Positions 11,269 to 24,000 of a stretch of 64,000 nucleotides of DNA are shown here, one piece after another. Each line of letters starts with the position of its first letter. Within the stretch, counting starts at the first letter, position 1. The DNA lies in NCBI GenBank assembly GCA_029844215.1, contig CM056718.1, positions 81,952,764 to 82,016,763 of the forward strand. The letters are read 5' to 3'. The notes beneath the pieces were generated by a model. That model did not search any database and was not told the origin of the DNA. It saw only the letters and a list, made by a program, of their open reading frames with translations. Position numbers and translations under genes: made by a program. Source of the DNA: Przewalskia tangutica. Its lineage: Eukaryota > Streptophyta > Magnoliopsida > Solanales > Solanaceae.

Positions 11269-11937
11269 CGCACCCTTAGTTGATGAAAACTTCCACACTT
11301 AACCATTTCAAGACAAGAAATTCCTCCCTTCTCCCTTGACCTTGCTCTCGCTTTGAGCCCATTTCTTGACCTAAATTTGTCCAACAATTCTTAAACTCTC
11401 AAGTGTTCTTCCCTAAGGTGTTAGGAAGATTGTGTACCAAGAGTTGGAAAAGATTTCACACCCTAACCTATTGTTCATGCCTTGGCCGAAACTTACTAGT
11501 TGGAAACCCTAAGTGTTCTTCACTTTTTGGAGTTGGTTCTTGAAGAGAAGTTGGTTAGGAGCTTCTATGGGTTGCTTGTAGCGGATTGGAACGTAAAGAT
11601 TTGGAGCTAAGACTTGCTTGGAGCGACATTAAGTTCTTGGATAATTTTGGGCTATTTGAGGTAGTAAACCTTAACCTCTTTGTGAATTGGTCATTATACA
11701 TATATTATAAGTATATTATGGAGTATATAATATATGGAGTAAAGTTTGGAAGAGTTGGATCTTGTTAACTTGTTAAAAGAAAGGATTGGCCGCTTGCCAT
11801 TAAAATGGTAAAACGTATCTTACTTGTGAAGAAGTAATTAACAAAGTAACTATAACTTATATTAAGATGGAATATAAGTTGGATGACTAATGAAGTAATT
11901 GGATAAGTAAATGGACAAAGTGGCCAAGGACCCCAAC

Positions 11938-12030
11938 TTAAGGATCAGATTTACTTTGGGCAAGATTTACTTTGGATCAGATTTACTTTGGACAAAGATT
12001 TACTTTGGATCGTATTTACTTTGGATCAGA
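11938..12030. repeat. 15-bp degenerate run, G LTR 1
   Basis: About six tandem TTTACTTTGGA(T/C)(C/A)(A/G) motifs. Equivalent runs lie at 17157-17250, 22238-22330 and, reversed in E, at about 60550-60650, with differing unit order. Confidence 0.75.
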
Positions 12031-12675
12031 TTACATTTCGTTAAGGAAGATTGTTCAATCGCGCCCGCTTGGGCGTGTGATCCCCTTTTTAATTATTGTA
12101 TTACATGAAGGCGTGATAGTAAACCGCTACCGCTTGGTAGCGTAATCCCCTTCTTTACTTGTTGTTATTATGAGGCGTGATAGTAAACCGCGTTACCGTT
12201 GGGCGTGTAATCCTTCTTTATGTTGTTTAATTATTACGCTTATATATATATATATATATGGTATATATATTACTGTTATTCGCCTTGGAAAAGATGGAAA
12301 AGTGAGTAAAACGGAAGTCTCAGAATTTTCCGTAGAATTAGAGGGCTTTTTATTGGTATAAGTCTTCAATGGTGATAAAGGTTTGATAAAAGAACTATGA
12401 CCGCTTTAGAGTGGAGTACTACGTGTGGCGTGATCTACTTGGCTTAAGGAGTAGCCGACGTCAAGTACTTGAGCGCTTTGATTCGTCGATAATCGCCGCG
12501 AGGTATGTGAACCTCTTCCTATCTTTTCTAGCATGATTGTTGTGAACTATGTAGTACGGTAGACGATACGTGCTAAGTGATTTGGTTGGTTTAAACATAG
12601 GGTGTTATAATAGCTTTATGGGAAGTTAGTTATAACGACTTTATGTAGGTAAAAGAATGGTTTATTGATTGTAGA

Positions 12676-12897
12676 AAGTTAAGAGACTTGATCTTGAAAG
12701 ATAAGAGACTTGACTTATACACGACTTGATTTTGAAAGTTAAGAGACTTGATCTTGAAAGATAAGAGACTTGACTTATACACGACTTGATTTTGAAAGTT
12801 AAGAGACTTGATCTTGAAAGATAAGAGACTTGACTTATACACGACTTGATTTTGAAAGTTAAGAGACTTGATCTTGAAAGATAAGAGACTTGACTTA
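12676..12897. repeat. 60-bp minisatellite, ~3.7 copies, G LTR 1
   Basis: Exact 60-base period, virtually identical units (AAGTTAAGAGACTTGATCTT...). Because 60 is divisible by 3, the minus strand stays open for 103 codons (12630-12941) as a 20-residue repeat; nothing suggests it is expressed. G LTR 2 (17894-18117) and LTR 3 (about 22960-23184) match; E has only about 1.4 units. Confidence 0.92.
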
Positions 12898-13534
12898 GTT
12901 TGACTTGTTATGAATTTTGTTAAAATGTTGTAAAACCTCATTCATGAGTAATGAGTAGTTGGTTTTAAAAGAATAGTGTTTTTGATTTGGAAATGAGATT
13001 AAGTATCGAACAAACCATTGCAAGTTAATAAAGGAAATGTATTGACTAATTGTTATTAAAACCAAGAGAAACCTCCATCTGCATGAAGCTAAGATGAGAC
13101 AAAATGATATTACATTTCCTAGATCATGGTTGCTTTATAAGATTGTAATAGACAAGAACAACCTACTCACACATAAGGCATATGTTTCTCAAATTTGTTT
13201 TAAAGGAGAATTATATTCTTAAGTGATTAAAACTATGAACTACGAAACCTTTCAAAATGAGAAACTTGAGCATTTGAAATTAGGCAAACTTGAACGCTTG
13301 GAAAATAATGTGTTACTTGATTTTACAAGGAAGTGTTTTGGTTTACTTAAAAGATAGTCACTCTATTTTATACTACGAACATTGTGTGACTTTTGTGAAA
13401 GAAACGTATCTTTTAAAAGAGTTAATGTATGTAATACTTTAGGGTCGAACCGGATTTTGGCATAAAATGATAGTACCTTAAGTTGTGTGTAACTTGCCTA
13501 TGTTTGCGTGATAGCCTTGTTGTGCAAGTCAGTA

Positions 13535-13785
13535 TTTTACTCGACTACCGGTTCACGGATGAACCGAATGTATTTCACCCGACCACCGCGCTCATGGGAT
13601 GAACCGAATGTATTTCACTCGACTACCGCTGCTGGATGAACCGGAAATGTATTTCACTCGACTACCGCTCACGGGATGAACCGAATGTATTTCACTCGAC
13701 CATCAAGGCCCACGGATGGACCGAAATGTATTCCATCCGACTACCGAAGTTCAGAGATGAACCGAATGTATTCCACACGCTTCTA
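13535..13785. repeat. 42-bp minisatellite, ~6 copies, G LTR 1
   Basis: Units GGATGAACCG...AATGTATTTCACTCGACTACCGC. Unit length wobbles between 38 and 43 because bases are missing after CCG and in CATGGGATG. E's clean copy (58962-59175) has an exact 42-base period. Also at 18770-19005 and 23840-24070. Confidence 0.85.
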
Positions 13786-14408
13786 TCGGGTCCATGAGAT
13801 GGGCCGAGACATGTTATACGATCACATGGTTTGTACCTAGATCGCGCAAGCGATGGAAGGAGTTCCACGCATGAGGATGACTTTGAGGCGTGAGTCCCCG
13901 ACTTGACATGACCGCTTATGTTATGAAATGTAGTTGGTTATCATACATGTCTCCTGCTTTATATAGATCGCATGATTTCATTTACGTATTTTTCGCCACA
14001 TACTTGGTACCTGCATCGACCTCCTTCGGGGCCGCGTTCATGCCGCAGTAGAGGTACATCGGTGGATCCTCGCCATGATCACGCCAACAGGTTAGGAAGC
14101 CCCGCTTTTCTGAGGCTTATCTTTTGGTATGTTACCCCGAGTCCGTAGGTTCTTGTACATTCGTGGTATGGCGGCCCCGTCCCGCCATAGTTGTCACTTC
14201 TGAGGTTTGTAGTAATCTTTGTGCGCGAGTTTGTAAAAGGATAACTGCTCGGTTTTTATGTATATATACCAAGGCAAATCGCTTTGGGCTCGCTTATTTG
14301 TCATGTCTCTTGTTTCATGTTTATGTTTTTATTTCCGCTGATTTTCTCCGATGTTGTATCACGAGGTGCCCGGTAGGCACTACCACGCCCCGCCGGTCGT
14401 GACAAAAG

Positions 14409-14420
14409 TGGTATCGAGCG
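14409..14420 (+). other. G primer binding site, unit 1
   Basis: TGGTATCGAGCG four bases after GTGACA. The second unit has the same at 19653-19664. Confidence 0.8.
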
Positions 14421-14463
14421 CTTAGTCCTCGGAAAGTGTCTACGCACCGTGTCAGTAGTCTTG

Positions 14464-14495
14464 ATTATCGGTGTGTTGTGCACCACATCTATAAT
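14464..14495 (+). promoter_or_regulatory. Leader hairpin with GTGCAC loop, G unit 1
   Basis: ATTATCGGTGTG pairs with CACATCTATAAT (11 of 12 positions, counting one G-T wobble) around loop TTGTGCAC, palindrome at 14478-14483. It starts 44 bases past the PBS. Confidence 0.6.
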
Positions 14496-14601
14496 CGTGA
14501 GGTCAGCAGGACATTTAGGATTGGTTTCTATTCTTCTCACTCGAGATCGTGCCTTAGAGTCGGTTATAAGTCGACTCCCTGACGTATTCGCTTGTACCGC
14601 T

Positions 14602-14980
14602 ATGCCTCGCGAAGGCACCGAGCCCCGATGGGCAAGAAAACAGAGGAGCTACGAGTAGAACACGTATGTTACGAGGGCACAGTCCTGGTCATTACCTGAG
14701 ATAGTACTTCAGACGACGAGTTTTATGACGCCGCTAGCCCCAGCAGAGTTTAGAGCGGCAACAGTTTCTACGGAGGCCACGATACCTGAGCCTCCAGATC
14801 CACGGCAGGAGCTGAGGATGATCCTCAGGGTGTCATGCTAGTTTGGGAGATTGTTATGCTTGCGCCGCCAGACCATTTGGTGAGTTTGTCCGATTAGAGG
14901 TAGCAAAGATGTAGAGACTCAGCCTTCGGGATCGGTGGCTGTTTCATCGCCTTATATAGCTAGTGCACTGCAGGCGTGAT
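14602..14980 (+). pseudogene. gag: G gag N-terminal stub, unit 1
   Basis: ATGCCTCGCGAAGGC at 14602 corresponds to the gag start in A, C and F. The region then shows the proline/valine-rich N-terminal compositional pattern of these gags (CCTGAGCCTCCAG near 14790 matches the same string in C at 50869) but it soon meets stops and lacks the capsid core and zinc knuckle. Unit 2 (from about 19845) is shorter. It probably encodes no functional Gag. Confidence 0.6.
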
Positions 14981-14984
14981 TATG

Positions 14985-15930
14985 GTTAGAACGGCAAGGG
15001 GAAAGTGAGGCAGTAGTGGCAGAGATATCTTTAGCCTTTAAGAGACTTGGTTATGTTGTTATGGTGGGTACGTGTGAAGTGCTATACAGATAGCATTGTG
15101 TTAAGTATAACTTAGAGAACATGACTAGTTGAAGAGGTAAGTTTGGGGTCATGGAAGGTGTGAACCTTAGAATATTATAAGTGGAGACCTTAGATGCGAG
15201 GCCGTCTTGAGTAGAAGATTTGTTAACGATTGACCTTTGTCGAGTGCATAGTATACTGGGGTAAAATTGTGTGATAAGTCCCCGAGTGGTGTGAATTATA
15301 TAAGGATAGTTATGATAAGAAGACCACCAGTTTGCGTAACTTGATTAGCGAGATTGTTCCGCATCGGGAACAAGAGTTTGGCGCGCAAATGGGCTCGCCG
15401 AGGCAAGGTTGCGTGTCAACCCGCAGCCCGGTTAGGGGTGGGGTCTTCGAGGTGGTCCCGCCAGTGGTAGGGTCACGAGGTGCTAGGCCCAGTTTAGGTA
15501 ACCATCGTGCGGGTTCGTGGACGCGTCGACCGTAATCGGATCGCAGGGCCGGGGATGGCCTTGTGGAATTGAAACTAGTGAGATGACCAAGTTCGAGGTA
15601 GTGACTCCAAGGTTTTGGAAATTGAAGCGATGACAAGCGTGGTACGATATCTTTGAAAGAGTTCGTGTTCGGAAGTGTACGGCAAGCGCGAAAGAAGTAA
15701 CGCGTGCAAGAGATGGAAGTGATCATGTTTGTGAAGTAAAGGTGCGAAGGAAGTATCCTTTGGACCGTGGCGAGAGTTGGTGTTGTTTTTACATCGCCGA
15801 GGTGATTCCTCGTTGGCTTGGATTTGAGTTTTGCGACATGTTATATTCTCGCCATCGTGGCAGGATCGGTTTTAAGTATAAGAAGTGGAGACTATACCGA
15901 CGCAAGTACGCTTGGAGACTTAGAAGGAAC
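14985..15930 (+). other. G unidentified conserved module, unit 1
   Basis: No protein family recognised. A sub-segment (about 15330-15560) is conserved in A (about 3200-3450), E (about 62050-62280) and G unit 2 (20440-20680), including a run near GAGGTGGTCCCGCC and GTGCTAGGCCC. Short open frames exist on both strands, none clearly coding. It sits where autonomous relatives have pol. Confidence 0.55.
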
Positions 15931-15957
15931 ATTCGGACGAATGTTTCTAAGGAAGAA

Positions 15958-18900
15958 TGTTATACCCGTAGTTCCGTGGTATATATGTGAGGATGCACGC
16001 ATTTAGAATACGGCGTAAATTTTGGAAAGAAAGGAAGATGTGATTTTTCGACGGAAAAGTTTCCTGATTTTGTGAAGGAAAAAGGTTCGTTGATGGGAAT
16101 TGGATTCCCAGATTTGGTATTTGGGCTTCTTGAATTATATTAGAATTATGGAATTTTATTTCCGGAATTGGTCACGCTGGGCCCACGAGAAATTTACTGG
16201 CTTGTGGGGCCCACTTTGTTTTCGAGATTTTTGCCTTTATGGATATTTTCTGAGATGAAATATTTTGATCCAGTAGAGGGCGTACACGTGTCACCCCCTA
16301 GGTGGCCTCATGGCCGAAATTTGCTAACAAGTGGCAAGACAAGTGGCCTTGTCTTGCTAGATATTTTGCGCGACAAGTGGCCAAGTCTTGCTAGATATTT
16401 TGTGGACAAGTGGCTTGTGGGACCCACACACACTTGTCCCCAATCTCAACCACACACTTGCCTTCATCCTAGCCCTTGGTTGTCCTATATATGCACCCTT
16501 AGTTGATGAAAACTTCCACACTTAACCATTTCAAGACAAGAAATTCCTTCTCCCTTGACCTTGCTCTCGTTTTTTAGCCCATTTCTTGACCTAAATTTGT
16601 CCAACAATTCTTAAACTCTCAAGTGTTCTTCCCTAAGGTGTTAGGAAGATTGTGTACCAAGAGTTGGAAAAGATTTCACACCCTAACCTATTGTTCATGC
16701 CTTGGCCGAAACTTACTAGTTGGAAACCCTAAGTGTTCTTCACTTTTTGGAGTTAGTTCTCAAGAGAAGTTGGTTAGGAGCTTCTATGGGTTGCTTGTAG
16801 CGGATTGGAACGTAAAGATTTGGAGCTAAGACTTGCTTGAGCGACATTAAGTTCTTGGATAATTTTGGGCTATTTGAGGTAGTAAACTTTAACCTCTTTG
16901 TGAATTGGTCATTATACATATATTATAAGTATATTATGGAGTATATAATATATGGAGTAAAGTTTGGAAGAGTTGGATCTTGTTAACTTGTTAAAAGAAA
17001 GGATTGGCCGCTTGCCATTAAAATGGTAAAACGTATCTTACTTGTGAAGAAGTAATTAACAAAGTAACTATAACTTATATTAAGATGGAATATGTTGGAT
17101 GACTAATGAAGTAATTGGATAAGTAAATGGACAAAGTCGCCAAGGACCCCAACTTAAGGATCAGATTTACTTTGGACAAGATTTACTTGGATCAGATTTA
17201 CTTTGGACATGATTTACTTTGGATCAGATTTACTTTGGATCAGATTTACATTTCGCAAGGGAAGATTGTTCAATCGCGTTCGCTTGGCGTGGATCCCCTT
17301 TTTAATTATTGTATTGTTAAGGCGTGATAGTAAACCGCTACCGTTGGGCGCGTAATCCCCTTCTTTTACTTGTTGTTATTATGGAGGCGTGATAGTAAAC
17401 CGCGTTACCGTTTGGGCGTGTAATCCCCTTCTTTATGTTGTTTAATTATTACGCCTTATATATATATATATATATGGTATATATATTACTTATTCGCCTT
17501 GGAAAAAGATGGAAAAGTGAGTAAAACGGAAGTCTTTACGAATTTTCCGTAGAATTAGAGGGCTTTTTATTGGTATAAGTCTTCAATGGTGATAAAGGTT
17601 TGATAAAAGAACTATGACCGTTTTAGGAGTGGAGTACTACGTGTGGCGTGATCTACTTGGCTTAAGGAGTAGCCGACGGTCAAGTACTTGAGCGCTTTGC
17701 GATTCGTCGATAATCGCCGCGAGGTATGTGAACCTCTTCCTATCTTTTCTAGCATGATTGTTGTGAACTATGTACGGTAGACGTACGTGTGCTAAGTGAT
17801 TTGGTTGGTTTAAAACATGGTGTTATAATAGCTTTACGGGAAGTTAGTTATAACGACTTTATGTAGGTAAAAGAATGGTTTATTGATTGTAGAAAGTTAA
17901 GAGACTTGATCTTGAAAGATAAGAGACTTGACTTATACACGACTTGATTTTGAAAGTTAAGAGACTTGATCTTGAAAGATAAGAGACTTGACTTATACAC
18001 GACTTGATTTTGAAAGTTAAGAGACTTGATCTTGAAAGATAAGAGACTTGACTTATACACGACTTGATTTTGAAAGTTAAGAGACTTGATCTTGAAAGAT
18101 AAGAGACTTGACTTAGTTTGACTTGTTATGAATTTTGTTAAAATGTTGTAAAACCTCATTCATGAGTAATGAGTAGTTGGTTTTAAAAGAATAGTGTTTT
18201 ACCGATTTGAAATGAGATTAAGTATCGAACAAACCATTGCATAAGTTAATAAAGGAAATGTATTGACTAATTGTTATTAAAACCAAGTAGAAACCTCCAT
18301 CCGCATAAGCTAAGATGAGACAACATGATATTACATTTCCTAGATCATGGCTGCTTTTATAAGATTGTAATAGACAACAACAACCTACTCACACATAAGG
18401 CATATGTTTCTCAAATTTGTTTTAAAGGAGAATTATATTCTTAAGTGATTAAAACTATGAACTACGAAACCTTTCAAAATGAGAAACTTGAGCATTTGAA
18501 ATTAGGCAAACTTGAACGCTTGGAAAATAATGTGTTACTTGATTTTACAAGTGTGTTTTGGTTTACTTAAAAGATAGTCACTCTATTTTATACTACGAAC
18601 ATCAGGTGACTTTTTGTGAAAGAAACGTATCTTTTAAAAGAGTTAATGTATGTAATACTTTAGGTCGAACCGGATTTTGGCATAAAATGATAGTACCTTA
18701 AGTTGTGTGTAACTTGCCTATGTTTGCGTGATAGCCTTGTTGTGCAAGTCAGATTTTTTTACTCGACTCACTTCGGGATGAACCGAATGTATTTCACCCG
18801 ACTACCGCGTTCATGGATGAACCGAATGTATTTCACTCGACTACCGCTGCTCACGGGATGAACCGAAATGTATTTCACTCGACTACCGCGTTCATGGATG

Positions 18901-19648
18901 AACCGAATGTATTTCACTCGACTATCAAGGCCCACGGGATGGACCGGAATGTATTCCATCCGACTACCGAAGTTCATGAGATGAACCGAATGTATTCCAC
19001 ACGCTTTCTATACCGGGTCCATGATGGGCCGAGACATGTTATACGTATCACATGGTTTGTACTCAGATCACGGCAGCAGTGAAGGAGTTCCACGTACGGA
19101 GGATGACTTTGGTAGCGTGAGTCCGACTTGACATGATCGCTTATGTTATGAGTCGTAGTTTGGTTATCATACATGTCTCCTGTTTTATATAGACTGTTAT
19201 GATTTCATTTACAGCATTTTTCAGTTTCACATACTTGGTACCTGTTGTACTGACCTCCTTCGGGGGGCTGCGTTCATGCCGCAGGTAGAGCTACATCGGC
19301 CAGGATCCTCGCCATGTGATCACGTCAACAGGTTGGGAAGCCCTGCTTTCTTCGAGGCTTATCTTTTGGCATGTTACCCCGAGTCCGTAGGTTCTTGTAC
19401 ATTCGTGGTATGGCGGCCCCGTCCCGTCATAGTTGTTGTCACTTAGAGGTTTGTAGTAATCGCAGGCGTAGTTTGTAAAAGGATAACTGTCGTTTTTATG
19501 TATATATACTAAGGCAACCGCTTTTGTTGGCCTGCTTATTTGTCATGTCTCTTGTTTCATGTTTATGTTTTTATTTCCGCTGATTTTCTCGATGTTGTAT
19601 CACGAGGGTGCCCGGTAGGCACGATCACGCCCCGGTCGGGTCGTGACA
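15958..19648 (+). repeat. G LTR 2 (central), 3691 bp
   Basis: TGTTATACCCG...GTGACA. Same order of arrays as LTR 1: 15-bp run 17157-17250, 60-bp array 17894-18117, 42-bp array 18770-19005. It is shared as 3' LTR of the first unit and 5' LTR of the second. Confidence 0.92.
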
Positions 19649-21054
19649 AAAGTGGTATCGAGCGCTTAGTCCTCGGAAAGTGTCTACGCATCGTGTCTAG
19701 TAGAGTCTTGATTATCTGTGTTGTGCACCACATCTATAATCGTGAGGTCACAGGACATTTAGGATTGGTTTCTATTCTTCTCACTCGAGATCGTGCCTTA
19801 GAGCCGGTTATAAGTTGGACTCCTGACGTATTCGTTTGTACCTTATGCCTAGGCGCTGAGCTCATGGGCAAGAAAACAGAGAGGAGCTACGAGTAGAACA
19901 CGTATGTTACGGTGGCACAGTGCCCCTGGTCACCTCGAGATAGTACTTGCAGACGGCACGAGTTTTATGACGCCGCTAGCCCCAGCAGTTTAGAGCGGCA
20001 ACAGCTTTCTACGGAGGCCACGATACCGAGCCTCTGCATCCACGGAGCCGCGAGGATCCTCTGAGAGTGATTATGGTTAAGGGACAAGGAAAGTGGCGTG
20101 AAGTAGCAGAGATATCTTTAGCCTTTAAGAGACTTGGTTATGTTGTTATGTGGAGTACGTGTGAGTGCTATACGGATAGCATTGTTAAGTATAACTTAGA
20201 GAACATGACTAGTCAAGAGGTAAGTTTGGGGTCATGGAAGGTGAACCTTAGAATATTGTAAGTGGAGACCTTAGATGCGAGGCCGTCTTGAGTAAAAGAT
20301 TTGTTTACGATTGACCTTTGTCGGAGTGCATAGTATACGAGGGGTAAAAATTGTGTGATAAGTCCCCGAGTGGTGTGAATTATATAAGGATAGTTATGAT
20401 GTTAAGACCACTAGGTTTGCGAACTTGATTAGTGAGATTGTTCCGCATCGGGAACAAGAGTTTGGCGCGCAAACGGGTCGGGTTGAGGCAAGGTTGCGGT
20501 CAACCCGCAGCCCGCTTCAGCGGGTCATTCGAGGTGGTCCCGCCAGTGGTAGGTCACGAGGGTGCTAGGCCCGTGTTTAGGTAACCATCGTGACGGGTTC
20601 GTGGACGCGCTCGACCAGAATCGGATCGCGAGGGCCGGAATGGCCTTTGTGGGAATTGAAACTAGTGAGATGACCAAGTTTGGAGGTAGTGACTCCAAGG
20701 TTTTGAAATTGAAGCGATGACTGAAGCGTGGTACGTATACTGGAAAGAGTTCGGGTGTTCGAGAAGTGTAAGACATGCGAAAGAGAAGTGAACGTGCTAA
20801 GAGATGGAAGTGATCATGTTTGTGAAGTAAAGGTGCGAAGGAAGTATCCTTGGACCGTAGCGAGAGTTGGTGTTGTTTTACATCGCCGAGGTGATTCCTC
20901 GTTGGCTTGGATTTGAGTTTTGCGCACATGTTATATTCTCGCCATCGGTGGCGGGATCGGTTTTGTAAGTATAGTAGTGGAGACTATACCGACGCAAGTA
21001 CGTTTGGAGACTTAGAAGGAACATTCGGGACGAATGTTTCTAAGGGGGGGAGAA
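19649..21054 (+). mobile_element. G internal region 2, 1406 bp
   Basis: PBS (19653-19664), leader hairpin (19711-19740, palindrome GTGCAC 19723-19728), gag-start stub, the unidentified module, the AACATTCG...CGAATGTT motif (about 21020-21039) and a PPT AAGGGGGGGAGAA (21042-21054), cleaner than the PPT of unit 1. No pol. Confidence 0.85.
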
Positions 21055-24000
21055 TGTTATACCCCGTAGTTCCAGGGTATATATGTGAGGATGTACGCGA
21101 GAATACGGCGTAAATTTTGGAAAGAAAGGAAGATGTGATTTTTCACTAAAAGTTTCCGTTTTGTGAAGGAAAAAGGTTCGTTGATGGGAATTGGATTCCC
21201 GATTTGGTATTTGGGCTTCTTGAATTATATTAGAATTATGGAATTTTATTTCCGAATTGGTCACGTGGGCCCACTGAGAAATTTACGGCTTGTGGGCCCA
21301 CTTTGTTTTCGAGATTTTTGCCTTTATGGATATTTTCTGTAGATGAAATATTTTGATTAGTGCAGGGCGACACGTGTCACCCCTAGGTGGCCTCATGGCC
21401 GAAATTTGCTATCAGTGGCAAGACAAGGCCTTGTCTTGCTAGATATTTTGCGACAAGGCCAAGTCTTGCTAGATATTTTGTGTGGACAAGTGGCTTGGGA
21501 CCCACACACACTTGTCCCCAATCTCAACCACACACTTGCCTTCATCCTAGCCTCGTTGTCCTATATATGCACCCTTAGTTGATGAAAACTTCCACACTTA
21601 ACCATTTCAAGACAAGAAATTCTCCCTTCTCCCTTGACCTTGCTCTCGCTTGAGCCCATTTCTTGACCTAAATTTGTCCAACAATTCTTAAACTCTCAAG
21701 TGTTCTTCCAAGGTGTTAGGAATATTGTGTACCAAGAGTTGGAAAAGATTTCACACCCCTAACCTATTGTTCATGCCTGGTCGAAACTTACTAGTTGGAA
21801 ACCCTGTGTTCTTCACTTTTTGGAGTTGGTTCTTGAAGAGAAGTTGGTTAGGAGCTTCTATGGGTTGCTTGTAGCGGATTGGAACGTAAATATTTGGAGC
21901 TAAGACTTGCTTGGAGCGACATTAAGTTCTTGGATAATTTTGGGCTATTTGAGGTAGTAAACCTTAACCTCTTTGTGAATTGGTCATTATACATATATTA
22001 TAAGTATATTATGGAGTATATAATATATGGAGTAAAGTTTGGAAGAGTTGGATCTTGTTAACTTGTTAAAAGAAAGGATTGGTCGCTTGCCATTAAAATG
22101 GTAAAACGTATCTTACTTGTGAAGAAGTAATTAACAAAGTAACTATAACTTATATTAAGATGGAATATAAGTTGGATGACTAATGAAGTAATTGGATAAG
22201 TAAATGGACAAAGTTGGCCAAGGACCCCAACTTAAGGATCAGATTTACTTTGGACAAGATTTACTTTGGATCGTATTTACTTTGGACAAGATTTACTTTG
22301 GACCGTATTTACTTTGGATCAGATTACATTTCAAGGGAAGATTGTTCAATCGCGTTCCGCTTGGGCGTGATCCCCTTTAATTATTGTATTGTTATGAAGG
22401 CGTGATAGTAAACCGCGTTACCGTTGGGCGCGTAATCCCCTTCTTTACTGTTGTTATTATGAGGCGTGATAGTAAACCGCTACCGCTTGGGCGTGTAATC
22501 CCTTCTTTATGTTGTTTAATTATTACGCTTTATATATATATATATGGTATATATATTACTGTTATTCTGCCTTGGAAAAAGATGGAAAAGTGAGTAAAAC
22601 GGAAGTGGCCAATTTTCCGTAGAATTAGAGGGCTTTTTATTGGTATAAGTCTTCAATGGTGATAAAGGTTTGATAAAAGAACTATGACCGCTTTAGAGTG
22701 GAGTACTACGTGGCGTGATCTACTTGGCTTAAGGAGTAGCCGACGGTCAAGTACTTGAGCGCTGGCATTCGTCGATAATCGCCGCAGGTATGTGAACCTC
22801 TTCCTATCTTTTCTAGCATGATTGTTGTGAACTATGTAGTACGGTAGACGCATACGTGCTAAGTGATTTGGTTGGTTTAAAACATAGGTGTTATAATAGC
22901 TTTACGGGAAGTTAGTTATAACGACTTTATGTAGTAAAAGAATGGTTTATTGATTGTAGAAAGTTAAGAGACTTGATCTTGAAAGATAAGAGACTTGACT
23001 TATACACGACTTGATTTTGAAAGTTGAGAGACTTGATCTTGAAAGATAAGAGACTTGACTTATACACGACTTGATTTTGAAAGTTAAGAGACTTGATCTT
23101 GAAAGATAAGAGACTTGACTTATACACGACTTGATTTTGAAAGTTAAGAGACTTGATCTTGAAAGATAAGAGACTTGACTTAGTTTGACTTGTTATGAAT
23201 TTTGTTAAAATGTTGTAAAAACCTCATTCGCGAGTAATGAGTAGTTGGTTTTAAAAGAATAGTGTTTTACTGATTTCGGAAATGAGATTAAGTATCGAAC
23301 AAACCATCAGTAAGTTAATAAAGGAAATGTATTGACTAATTGTTATTAAAACCGAGAAACCTCCATCTGCATGAAGCTAAGATGAGACAAAATGATATTA
23401 CATTTCCTAGATCATGGCTGCTTTTATAAGATTGTAATAGACAAGAACAACCTACTCACACATAAGGCATATGTTTCTCAAATTTGTTTTAAAGGAGAAT
23501 TATTTTCTTAAGTGATTAAAACTATGAACTACTTAAACCTTTCAAAATGAGAAACTTGAGCATTTGAAATTAGGCAAACTTGAACGCTTGGAAAATAATG
23601 TGTTACTTGATTTTACAAGGAAGTGTTTTGGTTTACTTAAAAGATAGTCACTCTATTTTATACTACGAACATCAGGTGACTTTTGTGAAAGAAACGATCT
23701 TTTAAAAAAGAGTTAATGTATGTAATACTTTAGGTCGAACCGGATTTTGGCATAAAATGATAGTACCTTAAGTTGTGTGTAACTTGCCTATGTTTGCGTG
23801 TGATAGCCTTGTTGTGCAAGTATCAGATTTTACGACACGGTTCACGGATGAACCGAATGTATTTCACTCGACTACCGCGTTCATGGATGAACCGAATGTA
23901 TTTCACTCGACTACCGCTGCTCATGGGATGAACCGAAATGTATTTCACTCGACTACCGCTGTCATGGATGAACCGAATGTATTTCACTCGACTATCGCGC

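Larger units (their letters stand above)
10734..14404 (+). repeat. G LTR 1, 3671 bp
   Basis: TGTTATACCCCG...GTGACA. In order: U3 with G-box (11060-11069) and TATATA (11263-11268); a ~15-bp run (TTACTTTGGATCAGA-like) at 11938-12030; two to three units with GCGTGATAGTAAACCGC and GGGCGTGTAATCC (12050-12235); TA dinucleotides (12240-12270); a 60-bp array (12676-12897); a 42-bp array (13535-13785); a conserved U5 with GGTATGGCGGCCCC. Open frames within it are repeat-driven. No gene. Confidence 0.92.
14405..15957 (+). mobile_element. G internal region 1, 1553 bp
   Basis: PBS, leader hairpin, a gag-start remnant (from ATG 14602) and, from about 14985, a module with no recognised protein that ends in the AACATTCG...CGAATGTT motif (15930-15947) and a short PPT (AAGGAAGAA). 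It is about 150 bases longer than internal region 2, the difference lying near 14815-14975. Confidence 0.85.

Noticed and set aside
12240..12275. TA-dinucleotide tract as a possible AT-rich promoter
   Set aside because: Simple repeat of variable length in the G and E LTRs, far from the conserved TATA/G-box pair.
12630..12941. 103-codon minus-strand frame with a 20-residue repeat
   Set aside because: It is produced by the 60-bp tandem array, whose period is a multiple of three. There is no promoter or homology, and it lies antisense inside an LTR.
15310..15726. 138-codon minus-strand frame in G internal region
   Set aside because: Not preserved as one frame in G unit 2, A or E; no recognised family. 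Kept only as the DNA module.
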